From Ilex aquifolium (taxonomy: Eukaryota; Streptophyta; Magnoliopsida; Aquifoliales; Aquifoliaceae): 64,000 nucleotides of DNA. The notes under the pieces were generated by a model, which ran no database searches, had not been told where the DNA came from, and worked only from the letters and a program-made list of their open reading frames with translations. Positions within the stretch are counted from its first letter, which is position 1; each line of letters begins with the position of its first letter. Of the stretch, positions 33,126 through 45,800 are shown piece after piece. Position numbers and translations under genes: made by a program. Location: assembly GCA_951799425.1 (NCBI GenBank), contig OX637391.1, forward strand, positions 20,818,551-20,882,550, given 5' to 3'.

Positions 33126-34721
33126 AAAGTTCCTGAAAATCCCTTATTTTCTACATCTTTTTGATTTTTTTCATTTTTCTTCCAACAAATAAAAGTAAAT
33201 CTAACCCTAGACTCAGCTAATACTTAATCAGACGATGATCCAAAATTCATGCCAATTTGAAAAAGCTACGCAATATAGTTCAATAAGTAAAAGCTAGAAT
33301 TATGATGCTATGGAGTTCACAATCATCACAAAAATAGAAAACACTAAAGAGATATAAAGAAGAAAATACAAAACCACTTTCGTAGGCATCCTCGATTGTA
33401 TTTAGTCTATGCAATAAGCCTTTAAACCCCTAGGTGATCCCTAGCGCAATAATTTTGTCTCGTGAAGGTTTTCAACAAAGATACCTACAAACTTCTCCAT
33501 TTTAGCTATTCTGATTACAATGCTTTTATCAAATTCAATGAAAACTGCAATATACCAATGGAATTCAATTCCAATCACACATGGTTGCTTTTAAGCCTAA
33601 ATGATATGTAAGAGTATTCACACATATTATCATCAAAATCTCATGTGTGTGTCACATCAAATAATTCAAGAGATCAGTCAAGTAGAATTTTCATCCCTCT
33701 TGGCTCTCAAAACTAGTTTTGACAACAATTCTCCTAGAGTTCGTTTAGAATAGACCTCTCCAACTATAATGACTGTTTCACTCAAGGTATATGCGAGCAG
33801 AATTTATGTTAAGACAAATATATCTCACATATTTCCAATCAATGAAGGTTTTATGAAATGAATAAATCTTGACATAATCTCATGACAGAATGTTAAAACA
33901 GAAAGAATAACATCTTTGATATGTCTCTCTATCCAACTAGGTAATTCACTTCACCAATGTTCTCAAAATCAATTAGGGTTTTATCAAGGCTATAATGGGG
34001 CTAAGGGCGAGGTTAAAGAAATGAAGGATTTAGAATTCAAATGGCTATCCCAAGATTTTTCTTGTTGTATTCTCTTTTGAAATTTTTCATCAATTTTTTT
34101 TCATTTCACCTTTTCTTTTCTTTTTTTCCAGAACCTTTATTCTTTCAATCCAATCTTTTAACCCCATTTATTCATTGAGCACTTTGCTGAAACTTCCATT
34201 TTTCAGTTTGATTCATTCCCCTTTTCCTTTCATGTTGCCCACAATTGAACTTCCACCATAATTCTCCCAATTTGCTTGGTAGGGACTTAGCAATTTAAAG
34301 AATGACCAAGGTAGGATATGTATATTTCTTTCTTAGCAATTTTAAGTCAAACAGGCTCAATCATGACTTAAAGGAAAAAATTTAAGAAAGAACAGACCAA
34401 GGCCCAAATTTATCCAAAGATGGCCTAAAATCCTTTTCTAAGAATAGTAGCAAAAATTTTCAATTGATAGAGATACGATCAGCTAATTATTCTTCATACA
34501 TTAACCAAAACAATTATAATGAGATCATTGGAAGAAGTAATTAAAGAACTATCTATGAGTAATTGTAATATAACCCCCCAATGGATAGGCTCTAAACTCA
34601 CAAGGTTATACATTTGTCTCAACTATACATTTCATGCTTCGGAAGATAAAAATCCAATTCAATGAATCACAAGAACTAGATGATCATGGTGCATAGAATT
34701 TGAGTTCCTAATGATAGTATA
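33126..34721 (-). other. Element G 3' UTR with conserved motifs II and I
   Basis: No credible gene. Minus-strand motif I is at about 34351-34444 (TTTTAGGCCATCTTTGGAT, then CATGATTGAGCC). Motif II is at 33372-33496 (stem TTGCAT/ATACAA around AGACTAA). In D and B motif II is followed within about 50-60 bp by hairpin, PPT and LTR; in G the promoter-ORF cassette lies between them. The stretch ends at 34721 where H is inserted (flank GTATA, 34717-34721). Confidence 0.65.
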
Positions 34722-36034
34722 TGTAAGACCCGGGTAAATTTATAGAGCTCAGATGACGAAACGGACCACACCGTTAGAATTGTCTCGCGAAATCTAGTTA
34801 CCCTGTCAAATTTTGTTGAATTCCGAGATAGTCGAATTTTTTGCGTTTTACGAGGCGATCGGGCCTCGGGTGACCCAAAAACGAAATTTTTAATAAAATT
34901 TTAAATTTTGGAAAATAAATGAAGGCAAGTTAAAATAAAAATATTTTGAACTTAAACCGGAGCGAAATTTAATCGTTTCGGGGCGAAAACGGACCCGGGA
35001 AAGGAGGGTCGTGTGGCACATTGTGGACCAAGTAAATAAATAGTATAAATAGGGAAGAAAATCAGATTTTCTCCCCATTTGCTCAGCCTATTCCAACGAG
35101 AGAAACAAGAGGGGGAAAAAACCCAAATTTTCTCCACCTTCTCTCTACGATCTACAAAGATTGGGAGCTCAAATCCACTCGGGCCAAGAACAAAGATTGT
35201 TCTACGCGTCGAGGGCTACAAAACCATACCAAGGAGGTCGGGTTTGGGCGAGATTCCAAGGACGGGATTCTTGGAAGCTAGGGCTTGGGGCTAGAAGCGG
35301 GTTCTAAGGGCTTCCTATGGTCGTTCTTAAACTCCAAGAGGTAGGGTTCCCTTCTACGAAGGTTTATTCCAAGCCTAGAATGTGTTGTGAAATGGGTAGG
35401 TTGATAGAACAAGATATCACTTACCTATTGTTGTAAATTGGGTGAAATGGGTAAAGATAAATCCTAGCTTGGATTGGTAATTAGAAATTGTAAATGTTAT
35501 TTCTAGAATTGGGTAGATGAAATAGACCCAATGTGATTCTAGTGTTATATGAAATTGTGGGCATGATTATGTGTTTACATATGCCTTGAAAATCTAGTGT
35601 GTTGATAACATGCTTGGGAGTTGAGTTATGGGAATTGTTGATATATGTACATGCTTATAATATATTGACCTTGTGAAGAAGTATGAAAATTATATGCTTA
35701 TGATATAATTTTACCATGGAATATGTGAAATATGTTAAAATAGTTCATATGTCATTCATAGCATATTGAACTTGTATCATGTTGCGATGAGGCATTACAT
35801 TGCATTATGCACGGGAACATCGCATATGTGGGTGTAGGTGCATGGTTGTTGTCAACACCACATTTGGTGGATGACGGGTGGGCTTGAGTGAGCTTGGTTG
35901 AAAACCTAGCCGAGTCGCACGGTTTGCATGGTTGATAGGGTTGGGGTTAGCAAGAAGGGCTAGAAGATCCATCGGGTGCAAGACCCGGTGATTAGGATAC
36001 GCACTTATTTGGCTCGACCCATGAAGTGTGTAGG

Positions 36035-37971
36035 TGATTAGCACTTAAAATTAGCATGTTACTATGCCATTTTAAGACTAATTGTACTTTGATGGAGTTT
36101 AAGTGATGTCATTTCAGGCCCTAAACTGAACAATGACTCAAGAACAACAAGTACCACACTTGGATGCAACACCAGCACATTAGAGCCCAAAATTGAAAAA
36201 GCTTGGAGCATAGCCAGAACGTTCAAACGCCAACTCACGTTCGAACGTCCACATTGAACTGTAGCAGACTCAACTGCTAAGAGAATGCGTGTTGCAGTTA
36301 GAAAAGAAGACTGAAGCTTTGAGGCACTTGAGTGTCACGTTCGAACGCCAACTCACGTTCGAACGTGCACTTGAGTTGATTGAAGACCAGACTACTGCAT
36401 AGAGTTGGAACTGAACTTCACAGAAGACCAACAGATCACTCGAGTGAAATGGACAGAACACATCTGGCGTTCGAACGCCCTTAGTGCAAAAACAGAAGAA
36501 ACGTTCGAACGTCATTCAACGTTCGAACGACCATAAAGCAAAAACAGAAACAACGTTCGAATGCCAATTCACGTTCGAACGTTCTCCACAGACTGGCAGC
36601 AGAGTGGTTGGTTTTTCACTTGGACTTGGGCGGCATACACTATTCCTTCACCTCCACTTGTCTCCTCCTATTGCCTATAAATACCCCCCTTGTTGGAGAG
36701 CTAGAGGAGCAAAAGAAAAGGGTTGATGAAGGCTTAGACTCCCACTCACATTGTAGATTTAAGCTTATGTTTTCCTTGTATGAAGTCTTTATTTTAGAGA
36801 TTAGTTTGGCTTTAGTCCAACATCTCCTTGTTTGTTATAAGAGTAGTTTTATGTTTATGCTTTCATTTACATGCATAGAAGGGAGTTAGTTCATCTTTTG
36901 GTTGAGGAAGCAACCCTCCATTTCTTGGTTGAGGAAGCCACCCTCCAAATGTGACTAGTTTTCTTCTACTTTTATTGTTTATGTACTTCACTTCCATTGC
37001 TTGAGCTTCTTTCTTTCTTAGAGGAGTGAAACTCTTCCACTTTTCTAGAGCTTTACCAAAGCCGTGAAGGGTGGAACGTGATTCACTCAATCTTTGTTAA
37101 AGATTGGCTCCTTGTTCATTGTTATTTTATTTTTAAGTCTTCTACTTGGAGGGATGAGCATCACTCATTTTTCTAGCTTTACCAAAGCCATGAAGAGTGA
37201 GTAGTTTCTCATTCACTCTTTAGTAAGAGGAGAAGGGCATGTATAAGTTATCTAGGAATTATAGTTGTGCTCTATTCTAATACTTAACGTTTATTTCTCT
37301 TTGTTTATTGGATGATTGATTGCATCTAGCAAAGTTAAGGTACTTTGTATAATCGTGGGTTCTTTCTATGACATGGATGACTCATGCATAGAAAGACTTA
37401 TTGGTTCAAGGTAAGCACCCCGGCTAGATCTTCAGGACTACCCTTCAATCCTCCCCCTTATTGTGCTTCATTTAAAGAATGGAATATTAATGTCATGATT
37501 GGATGTCTTGTAGAAACACTTGCTTGTTTGTAGACGGGTTAAGTCTCGGCACAGATAATTCTTTTAAACTTCTAGAAAGACATCGGAATCATGTTCTTAA
37601 TTCTCACAGTCCATCTTTATCTTCCGATTAACTTGTTGTTGACACGGGAGTTAATTGAGTTATCAAGCACAAGTATAATAAACCGGATAATTAACTACAT
37701 GTCCAGATCCTTGAACTAAAGAGTGACCCTTTTTCATTAGCATTTATCTCCTGTTTTGTTAAGAAAATTCTCTTGGAAAGAATCTTATATTATGTCCAGG
37801 AAATCTCACATCTCTCAACAAATCTCAAAGGTTACAAACGATAGGTCTCCACCACTGCTTATCTCAAAAACACCAACATAAGTTCCATGTGGATTCGACT
37901 CCGGACTCAAACCGGATTATTACTACAGCTTGACCGCCTGCACTTGGGTGTACACATTTCGGATCAAGTCA
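36035..37971 (+). repeat. Solo LTR of the D/E family, inserted in the LTR of H
   Basis: TGATTAGCACTT to GATCAAGTCA, 1,937 bp, with perfect 5-bp duplication GTAGG (36030-36034 and 37972-37976). The U3 array has TTCGAA-type cores at 36222/36240, 36340/36358, 36470, 36504/36522 and 36556/36574; every pair is exactly 18 bp apart. The TATA box CCTATAAATAC lies at 36674-36684. The transcribed part has the duplicated TTTCTAG...CTTTACCAAAGCC module (about 37034-37074 and 37161-37204). No internal region remains. Confidence 0.95.
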
Positions 37972-38623
37972 GTAGGTGTACGCGGAATCTTCGGTGGAAG
38001 TCCTTAAATTCCGTGTAGGTTGGGTGACCTTTGGTGTGAGTCCATGAACATCCACCCCTAAAAAGACCCTAGATTGATGAATGTAATTTGATGTGCAACA
38101 TAAATAACGAATTCGTACACATTGGCACTTGCATGTGTAGAGGAGCCGGGAAGGGCTCGGTTGATGTGCATGAGTGAGTCTCACCTCATTCCATAGCATG
38201 ACATTGTAAATTCCAACATTGAATGCACTTTCCTGCTTGGAATGTTATGAGCTTGTTAATTTTTGCATGTGTACATTCCATATGCATCTAGGTGGGAAGT
38301 AGCCTCTGTAGGAGATACTCTATTGAGCGTAGCTCACCCTATACGGGAAAACATTTCAAGTGCGGGGTTTACACCGGCGGACGGCTCCCATTTCGAGCCC
38401 CAAGGATGAAGAAAGCTGACTTGTGGCTTTTATGTTTTATTCTGTAAAGTTTTTTGTGAAAACTCCATTTTGATGTGTAAATATATGGAATTGATTGAAA
38501 TGGAACTTGTACAAATCATGCTTTATGTGGAAAATCTTATTAAACATGTATTGGATGATTTTGGGAAGGTTTGGAATGGATTGGAAATGAAAAACAGTTG
38601 AAAATGGCAAAACTAGGTAGAGA

Positions 38624-38706
38624 ATACCGGTACTGTGTACCGGTACACTGCTGCCCAGCAGACAGACAGTACCGGTACTGCGTACCGGTACGCAGTACCG
38701 GTACAC
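38624..38706 (+). repeat. GTACCGGTAC palindrome array in the H LTR
   Basis: ACCGGT cores start at 38626, 38639, 38671, 38684 and 38697. Neighbours within each group are exactly 13 bp apart. The array lies downstream of the TATA box, so it would be transcribed, unlike the U3 arrays of the Athila-like elements. Confidence 0.8.
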
Positions 38707-38994
38707 TCACAAGAAATTTCAAATTTTCTAACTGCTTTGCCTTGTTTTCGGCCTATGTTTTCCTTCCCTCCAATGATTTAAATGGACCATAATGGAGTAT
38801 AAATCATGGTATGTTGGATCTTGGTTGGATCTAATGAAAAAAATTGAACCCGGTTTATATTTGTGGGTTATGATCCCGGTTAAGGGGATACTATCGACGT
38901 GGTGTCGGGTTAAGCGACATCCACGGGTATTTCCGTGGGTTGATGGATGATCAACGGTTAATATAGGACCCCCAGTTTTAGGGGTGTCACAGCT

Positions 38995-39012
38995 TGGTAT
39001 CAGAGCTTAGGT
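38995..39012 (+). promoter_or_regulatory. Element H primer-binding site (initiator tRNA-Met type)
   Basis: TGGTATCAGAGCTTAGGT complements the 3' end of the plant initiator tRNA-Met, three bases after the LTR end. A noncoding leader runs to the gag ATG at 39348; the 64-codon frame at 39041 in it is probably chance. Confidence 0.9.
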
Positions 39013-39347
39013 ATGCGATTTACCTAAGGCTTGATGGGGCATGGGTCTAGACCATTGCATTCATTGTGCATTACACGTTATGTGCTTAAATTTCTACATG
39101 TTATGTGGTATGTGTTGTGTGAATTATATGCATGGTAAAATGTGTATGGAAATGGACACACTAGGGTTAGAGAACTTAACCTTGGGAGTGGGAAAGCAAA
39201 TGAACGGGAAAGTTCAAAGCATAGTTGTCTACTAGTGGTGGCGTATACGTAACTAGTGAGACAATGGGAAAATTTTATAATGTCTCAACTTGATCCCTAT
39301 CTCGGGATGCTAAGTTAGTGTGCCATTGCCACTTGACATGTGTGTAG

Positions 39348-39694
39348 ATGGCAAGTGGAAGAAGAGGACGTCGAGGCGATGGGCGGAACAATAATCAACC
39401 ACCACCGGTCTTCGACCAACAAGCGTTTACGGAAACCATGGGCATGATGGCGGCTAATGTTGCACAAGCTAGTGCAAATGCCAGACATGGAGGAACGAGT
39501 AACCTCCAACAGTTTAAAGCACACAAACCTCCAGTTTTTATGGGAGGGGCGGATCCGATGGTGGCCGACCATTGGTTCCGACAAGTCAATAAGATCTTAG
39601 GGGCAATGGAGGTCACCTCAGATGCCACTAAGATAAGACTAGATGTATTCCACCTAGAGGGAGAAGCCCAATTGTGGTGGGATTGGGTGACGGC
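39348..39694 (+). pseudogene. Element H gag, N-terminal part (interrupted)
   Basis: From ATG 39348 (MASGRRGRRGDGRNNN) the frame is open for about 116 codons. It contains the start of a chromovirus capsid domain: FKAHKPPVFMGGADPM, ADHWFRQVNKILGAM and LEGEAQLWWDWV. It is cut at 39694 by insertion of element E, with ACGGC (39690-39694) the expected target duplication; the apparent stop TAG belongs to the inserted LTR. The remaining gag-pol of H must lie to the right of the window. The part seen has no other defect, so H may have been intact before E inserted. Confidence 0.85.
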
Positions 39695-40619
39695 TGATTA
39701 GCACTTAAAATTAGCATGTTACTATGCCATTTTAAGACTAATTGTACTTTGATGGAGTTTAAGTGATGTCATTTCAGGCCGTAAACTGAACAAGGACTCA
39801 AGAACAACAAGTACCACACTTGGATGCAACACCAGCACATTAGAGCCCAAAATTGGAAAAGCTTGGAGCACAGCCAGAACGTTCGAACGCCAACTCACGT
39901 TCGAACGTCCACATTGCACTATAGCAGACTCAACTGCTAAGAGAAGGCGTGTTGCAGTTAGAAAAGAAGACTGAAGCTCTGAGGCACTTGAGTGTCACGT
40001 TCGAACGCCAACTCACGTTCAAACGTGCACTTGAGTTGATTGAAGACCAGACTACTGCATAGAGTTGGAACTGAACTTCACAGAAGACCAACAGATCACT
40101 CGAGTGAAAGGGACAGAACACATCTGGCGTTCGAACGCCCTTAGTGCAAAAACAGAAGAAACGTTCGAACGTCATTCAACGTTTGAAAGACCATAAAGCA
40201 AAAACAAAAACAACGTTCGAACGCCAATTCACGTTCGAACGTTCTCCACAGACTGGCAGCAGAGTGGTTGGTTTTTCACTTGGACTTGGGCGGCATACAC
40301 TATTCCATCACCTCCGCTTGTCTCCTCCTCTTGCCTATAAATACCCCCCTTGTTGGAGAGCTAGAGAAGCAAAATAGAAGGATTGATGGAGGCTTAGACT
40401 CCCACTCACATTGTAGATTTAAGCTTATGTTTTCCTTGTATGAAGTCTTTATTTTAGAGATTAGTTTGGTTTAGTCCAACATCTCCTTGTTTGTTGTAAG
40501 AGTAGTTTTATGTTTATACTTTCATTTACATGCATAGAAGGGAGTTAGTTCATCTTTTGGTTGAGGAAGCCACCCTCCAAATGTGACTAGCTTTCTTCTA
40601 CTTTTATTGTTTATGGACT
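39695..40619 (+). repeat. Element E 5' LTR, first segment
   Basis: Nearly identical to the solo LTR at 36035: TGATTAGCACTT start, U3 palindrome pairs (39870-40245), and TATA box CCTATAAATAC at 40334-40344. It breaks off near 40620, inside the transcribed part just after TTATTGTTTATG. About 30 bp present in the solo LTR are missing across the break. Confidence 0.9.
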
Positions 40620-41640
40620 TGATTGAGCAAAAACGTTGTATTCCCTAACCTCCTAACATCATCTCTCAATGTGTGTATGGCTTATGTGTGAAAGGGAGTG
40701 TCACTCTCCCTCGGGGTGATGCAAGAGATTAGGCAACAACGGATTGGTGGTGGAAAATGGAATGAACAAAATGTAAATGAAATGCGGGTGTGTGAACAAA
40801 AGTGCTCCCCAATCGCAAGGAGTCTTTCGCATGTCGGTGTTTTACTTGGAAAAGTATTCCAAGGTCGTCTCCTCAGGGAAGGAAATGTCAAGTTGTGTGA
40901 AAGTGATTTTGGTGAACAAAAGGGAAAAGTGTAAAATCTTTTAGTTTGTTTTGGTGATTGTGTTTGTGAATGGAAACGCAAGAAAACAATTGTTGGCTAA
41001 TCCAAAGAGGTCATTCCAATGGGAATAGCAAATCAACTCAAGCCTTTCTCCAATAGAGCCTAGAAGTACGATTGATTCGTGGGAAGCTCGGGACTAAAAT
41101 GGAGGCGAGGATTCAAGCATACCCCATGACAATGCCTACGGTGTATCAAGAACTCACAACCATGTCCTCACCCCAACCCAGTCAAACCGAGCCAGCATAC
41201 TCTGAGAGGAGGAATGAAAATGAGTTGAAGTGGCACACCCAAGTGGAATTCTCCCTTGGATTAACCAACTTAAAAGCTAGTTACTCATGTATAAAAGAAA
41301 GACAAGCATAATGTAAATGAAAGACATTGTAGAGAAATGAAGATTTAAAGCATGAAACTTAACTTGAAGCAAGAAATCTAAAGCTATGAAGCAAAATATG
41401 CAATACCCATTTTAAAAGACGAAATGAAGAAAACTTGAAGCAACAATGGTGAAATGAAGAACATGCAAGTAAACTTGGAATAAACTTGAAACAACTAAGA
41501 TTAAAGTGCAAGGAATGAAGATTACAAGAAGTTTAAAGCTTACAACAATTGAAATGGAAAGGAAAATACAAAAACATAAACTTACATTACACTATTCATC
41601 ATCTTCTACATGGAACTAAAACTAAGCTTATGTAGCCACC
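40620..41640 (-). repeat. Truncated minus-strand LTR fragment I
   Basis: On the minus strand it ends GCTCAATCA at 40620 and carries the shared U5 block CCTGAGGAGACGACCTTGG (about 40860-40878), the same block as in the solo LTR at 9225. The upstream U3 part is missing because F begins at 41641. No palindrome array or TATA is visible in what remains. The frames at 40682-41311 in it have no recognisable protein. Confidence 0.5.
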
Positions 41641-42713
41641 TGATTAAGGCCGAATAATCACACTTATTATTAGGAAAGATTGATATTTTAATTATAAAAG
41701 TGTGATAAATATAAGAGTTTATCCAAGTTTGGGTGTTATGCTATTAAATGTTGATTTGTGATAATTTGCAGGATAAAAGCATAACTTTGGAGTTAAGATA
41801 TGGAAAGACCAAGTGTAGCTCAAAGGGAAACACACTGGATAACGCATCCGGACGCATGAAGACCACGCGTCCGGACGCGATTGGCATAAAGCTGATGAAC
41901 GGAGAAAGGACCATTCTGGAAGTTGCGTCCGGACGGTTCTGAGAGGTGCGTCCGGACGCGTGTCAAGTTTCTGCTGCCGAATTTAGAATCCTAATGGGAT
42001 GCAATCTCTTTGGAATGTACTTTATAAATACAAACCTAGGACCTTGAAAAGGGGGGTTCTTTTTCATTAATCTGTTTTTGAGATCCTTTTACCATGTCTG
42101 GCTAAAAGGCTAAGCTAGGGCTAGGGGAGAACCTCTCGACGGAGTATGGTATTTTTTTATTGACTCTTGTACTTAAGGATTTATGTTATTGTGGTAATTT
42201 AATCCCTAATATTTTAGCAAAGTGTTTATGCTGTATAAACTCTTGAGTTGTTGTGCCACGTACATCAATTGCTTGATTTTCCCTGCGTGTAAATCACTGG
42301 TTATTCCAAGCTGGAAGGATTAACATTATTTCATAAAATACTATGATTGAATGATTATTCAGGTTCCTGGTAGTTGTTTGATTATAACTTTTAGATTTAT
42401 CACTTGATTTGTTAATCGGATTAACTGACATTTAATTCTTCTTTCAAGTCAAGCTTTGAGTTTTTAACTATTATTGTATGAGTTGAGAGGGAGTACCTGA
42501 TGCTCTAGTATTTATTTTATTACTGTTCTAATTACCAAAACCATTTTTTATCCATTCGACAATTTTCCAAACAAATCTTTTTCCTTTCAAATTACTTTTA
42601 TTGTTCGTGTGATTGCTTCTTGTTACAATTCCTCGTGGGATCGACCTCGGACTTCCGAGATTATATTACTTTGCTCAACCTGCGCTTGGGTTTACACTTT
42701 TGAAGTTGAAGCA
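41641..42713 (+). repeat. 5' LTR of element F
   Basis: TGATTAAGGCCG to GAAGTTGAAGCA, 1,073 bp. U3 has four CGTCCGGACG-type palindromes, with TCCGGA cores at 41847/41870 and 41928/41951, each pair exactly 23 bp apart. The TATA box CTTTATAAATAC is at 42019-42030. The U5 block GGATCGACCTCGGACTTCCG, forming a CTCGGA/TCCGAG hairpin, lies near 42638-42660. Confidence 0.9.
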
Positions 42714-42719
42714 AGTTTT

Positions 42720-42737
42720 TGGCGCCGTTGCCGGGGA
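42720..42737 (+). promoter_or_regulatory. Element F primer-binding site (tRNA-Asp, perfect)
   Basis: TGGCGCCGTTGCCGGGGA exactly complements the 3' end of plant tRNA-Asp as I know it, six bases after the LTR. It is the least decayed PBS of the Athila-like set here. Confidence 0.95.
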
Positions 42738-42876
42738 ACTGAAGGACAAGGAGTCATCACATCATTGAGGTTTGCGGTGTTTGCGAGTCTTCGGAAATCC
42801 GGTAACTTCGTTCTAATTTTTAGTTATTTTTCTTGTTAGTTAAATTTAAAATTTATTTAGGTTATTTATTTGTTTT

Positions 42877-45800
42877 ATGAGCTTTTGGCATCGTGATTTA
42901 AGTGGACGTTTAACAAGAGAAGATTCAGATACTCTGTTTGGAAATTTATTTGATTTATCTGTGTCGAATCACTTCTTTCACACAATGACTGCTAATCCTA
43001 ATGACCATAGGCAGAATGATCTTCCCGAACGGGAGGATCATGTTGATAGAATAAGTAATCATGATGAGAATGAGGTGGATAATGTTAATCAGGGTAGGAC
43101 TTTGCGTGAGTATCTACAACCTGTACTTCTCACTGAACCGTCATGCATAATTTTTCCATTGAATGCCATTAATTTTGTTTTCAAACCTGGCATGATTCAA
43201 TTACTTCCAAAATTCCTGGGTATAGGTGAAGAAAACCCATATTTGCACATCAGAGAATTTGGGGATGTATGTGCTACGTTCCATGACCAGAATGTTGCAA
43301 TGGATATAGTCAGGCTGAAGTTATTCCCTTTTTCATTAAAGGAAAAAGCTAAAACTTGGTTATATTCGTTGAGATCTAGGTCTATAGGAACATGGCAGGA
43401 GATGCATAAACAATTTTTAAAGAAATTTTTTCCCACACATCGCACAAACTCTTTGAAAAGACAGATAATGAATTTTTCTCAAAAGGAGTCTGAAAATTTT
43501 TATCAAAGTTGGTAAAGATTTAAAGACCTTCTTGCATCTTGTCCACATCATGGTTATGAAAGCTAGCGCATAATAAGTTTCTTTTATGAGGGTTTAGGCC
43601 CACAGCTGCGTCAATTTATTGAAATGATGTGTAATGGTGATTTTATGAATAAGGAACCAGATGATGCTTTTGACTATTTAGACCAATTAGCCGAGAGTGC
43701 ACAATCTTGGGATACTACATCCCAGGAACCATCTAAGGGTAAAACTACACAATCATCATCATCTAGTGGGGGCAAATACCAGTTGAGGGAAGAGGATGAC
43801 CTAGGAGCTAGGATAGCCACCTTAACAAGACGGGTAGAGGCTATGGAGTACAAAAAGGTTAACCAGGTTGACACAGTTCAAGTTGAGGGAATATGCAGTA
43901 TCTGTGAAATCCCTGGACACCCTGTGACGGAGTGTCCATCATTACCTGCGTTAAAAGAAGTGTATGACCAAGCAAATATTGTAAACACTTTTTCAAAGCC
44001 TTACAATAATCCGTACTCGAACACATACAATCCAGGGTGGAAGAATCATCCAAATTTTAGTTGGAGGAATGACAATCATGCATCACAATCACCCCAACAA
44101 AACTCTTCAAATGTTGCACCTTACATTCCACGCCCGAAAAGAGACATTGAGGAAGTGTTGTCACAATTTATGCAGAGGCAGCAAACATACAATAGACAAA
44201 CAACTCAAGCTATTGAGGATATGAGGAGTGCAATCACTAAATTGACCATTGACCCTTGCCATCAGGAAAAAGGTAGGCTTCCAGCACAACCACAACCGAA
44301 TCCACAGGGTCAATTTGTTGTGAATGAGACTTGCATTTCTGAGACTGTCCATGAGCAAGTAAAGTCTATCACTACACTCCGCAGCAGGAAAGAAATTAAT
44401 AAAACCATTCCTTTGGAAACTCAAGATTCTGAAAAGATTTCTCAACCCACGGAGAGTGATGATAAGATTAGCCTGTCTGAAATCAATAAGTCTGAAAAGT
44501 ATGTTCCACCTGCACCATTCCCACAGAGATTGCTTACGTCTACCAAGCCCATTGTGCATAATGATATGTTAGAGATTTTTAAGCAGGTGAAAATCAATAT
44601 TCCCTTGTTGGATGCCATTAAACAAATACCTTCTTATGCAAAATTTTTGAAAGAGTTATGCACTGTTAAAAAGAAATTAAATGTGCAAAAGAAGGCATTT
44701 TTGACCGAGCAAGTATCTTCCATTATACAGCACAGAACTCTACCAAAGTATAAAGACCCAGGTTGTCCTACTATTTCTTGTGTTATAGGCAACCACAAAA
44801 TTGAACAAGCATTACTGGATTTAGGAGCTAGTGTGAATTTGCTCCCCTATTCAGTATATGAACAATTAGGGTTGGGGGAGTTAAAACCCACTTCGGTTAC
44901 ACTTCAATTAGCTGACCGATCAGTGAAGATACCGAGGGGTATGGTGGAGGATGTTTTAGTACAGGTTGATAAATTTTATTTTCCCGTGGATTTCATAATT
45001 TTGGACACTCAACCTGTATTAAATACTAGTGCTCAAATTCCCGTCATTTTAGGCAGACCATTCCTAGCAACTTCAAATGCTCTAATTAATTGCAAGAATG
45101 GTGTGATGAAATTGACCTTTGGGAATATGACATTAGAGCTCAACATTTTTAACGTGTGCAAACAACCTGGGAATATTGATGAAGATGTGCATGAAGTTAA
45201 CATGATTGAATCTATTGTTCCAAGCAGAGTATATGATTATTCCTTGTTTGATCCACTTGAAGCGTGTTTGCTTGAACAATATTCTGAGTTAGAGATAGAT
45301 GAGAGGAATTCTGAAATTTTTGTTTCAACTGATATGTTAAACTCTTTGCAGGTACCTCAAATGAGAGAGTTGAGACAGAGATTTGAGGAGCTCCCACCAA
45401 GAACTGATCCACCAATACCATCCAAGGATAAAGCTCCCAAGCTAGACCTCAAGCAATTACCGGTAGATTTGAAATATGCATTTTTAGGAGATGATGAAAC
45501 TTATCCGGTAATAATTTCTTCTCGATTGAATTCAGCACAGGAAGGTATGTTGTTACACCTTCTTAAGGAACATAAGAATGCAATTGGTTGGACTTTAGCT
45601 GATATAAAAGGAATTAGCCCTTTGGTTTGCACCCATAAGATTTATTTGGAAGACAATGCTAAAACATCTAGGGAGATGCAACGTAGGCTAAATCCACATA
45701 TGAAAGAAGTTGTGAAAAAAGAGGTGTTGAAACTATTAGATGTAGGAATTATCTACCCTATTGCAGACAGCAAATGGGTAAGCCCCACACAGGTAGTTCC

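Larger units (their letters stand above)
34722..38991 (+). repeat. 5' LTR of chromovirus-like gypsy element H (split by a solo LTR)
   Basis: It starts TGTAAGACCCGGG and ends GGGGTGTCACA, followed by an initiator tRNA-Met PBS. This start is typical of Del/Tekay-type chromoviruses. Excluding the inserted solo LTR (36035-37971) and its target duplication, the LTR is about 2.33 kb. The TATA box AGTATAAATAGG is at 35042-35053. Small frames at 34890-35294 flank the TATA and have no family resemblance. Near the 3' end lies a GTACCGGTAC array (38624-38706). The remaining 35300-36030 and 37977-38620 are LTR sequence without genes. Confidence 0.85.

Noticed and set aside
34890-35294. Small frames around 35 kb as host exons
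   Set aside because: They lie in the H LTR around its TATA box, with no splice context or recognisable domain.
42720-42737. Possible tRNA-Asp gene fragments at the PBS sites
   Set aside because: Only about 18 bases match the tRNA 3' end complement, each right after an LTR, which is a primer-binding site and not a tRNA gene.
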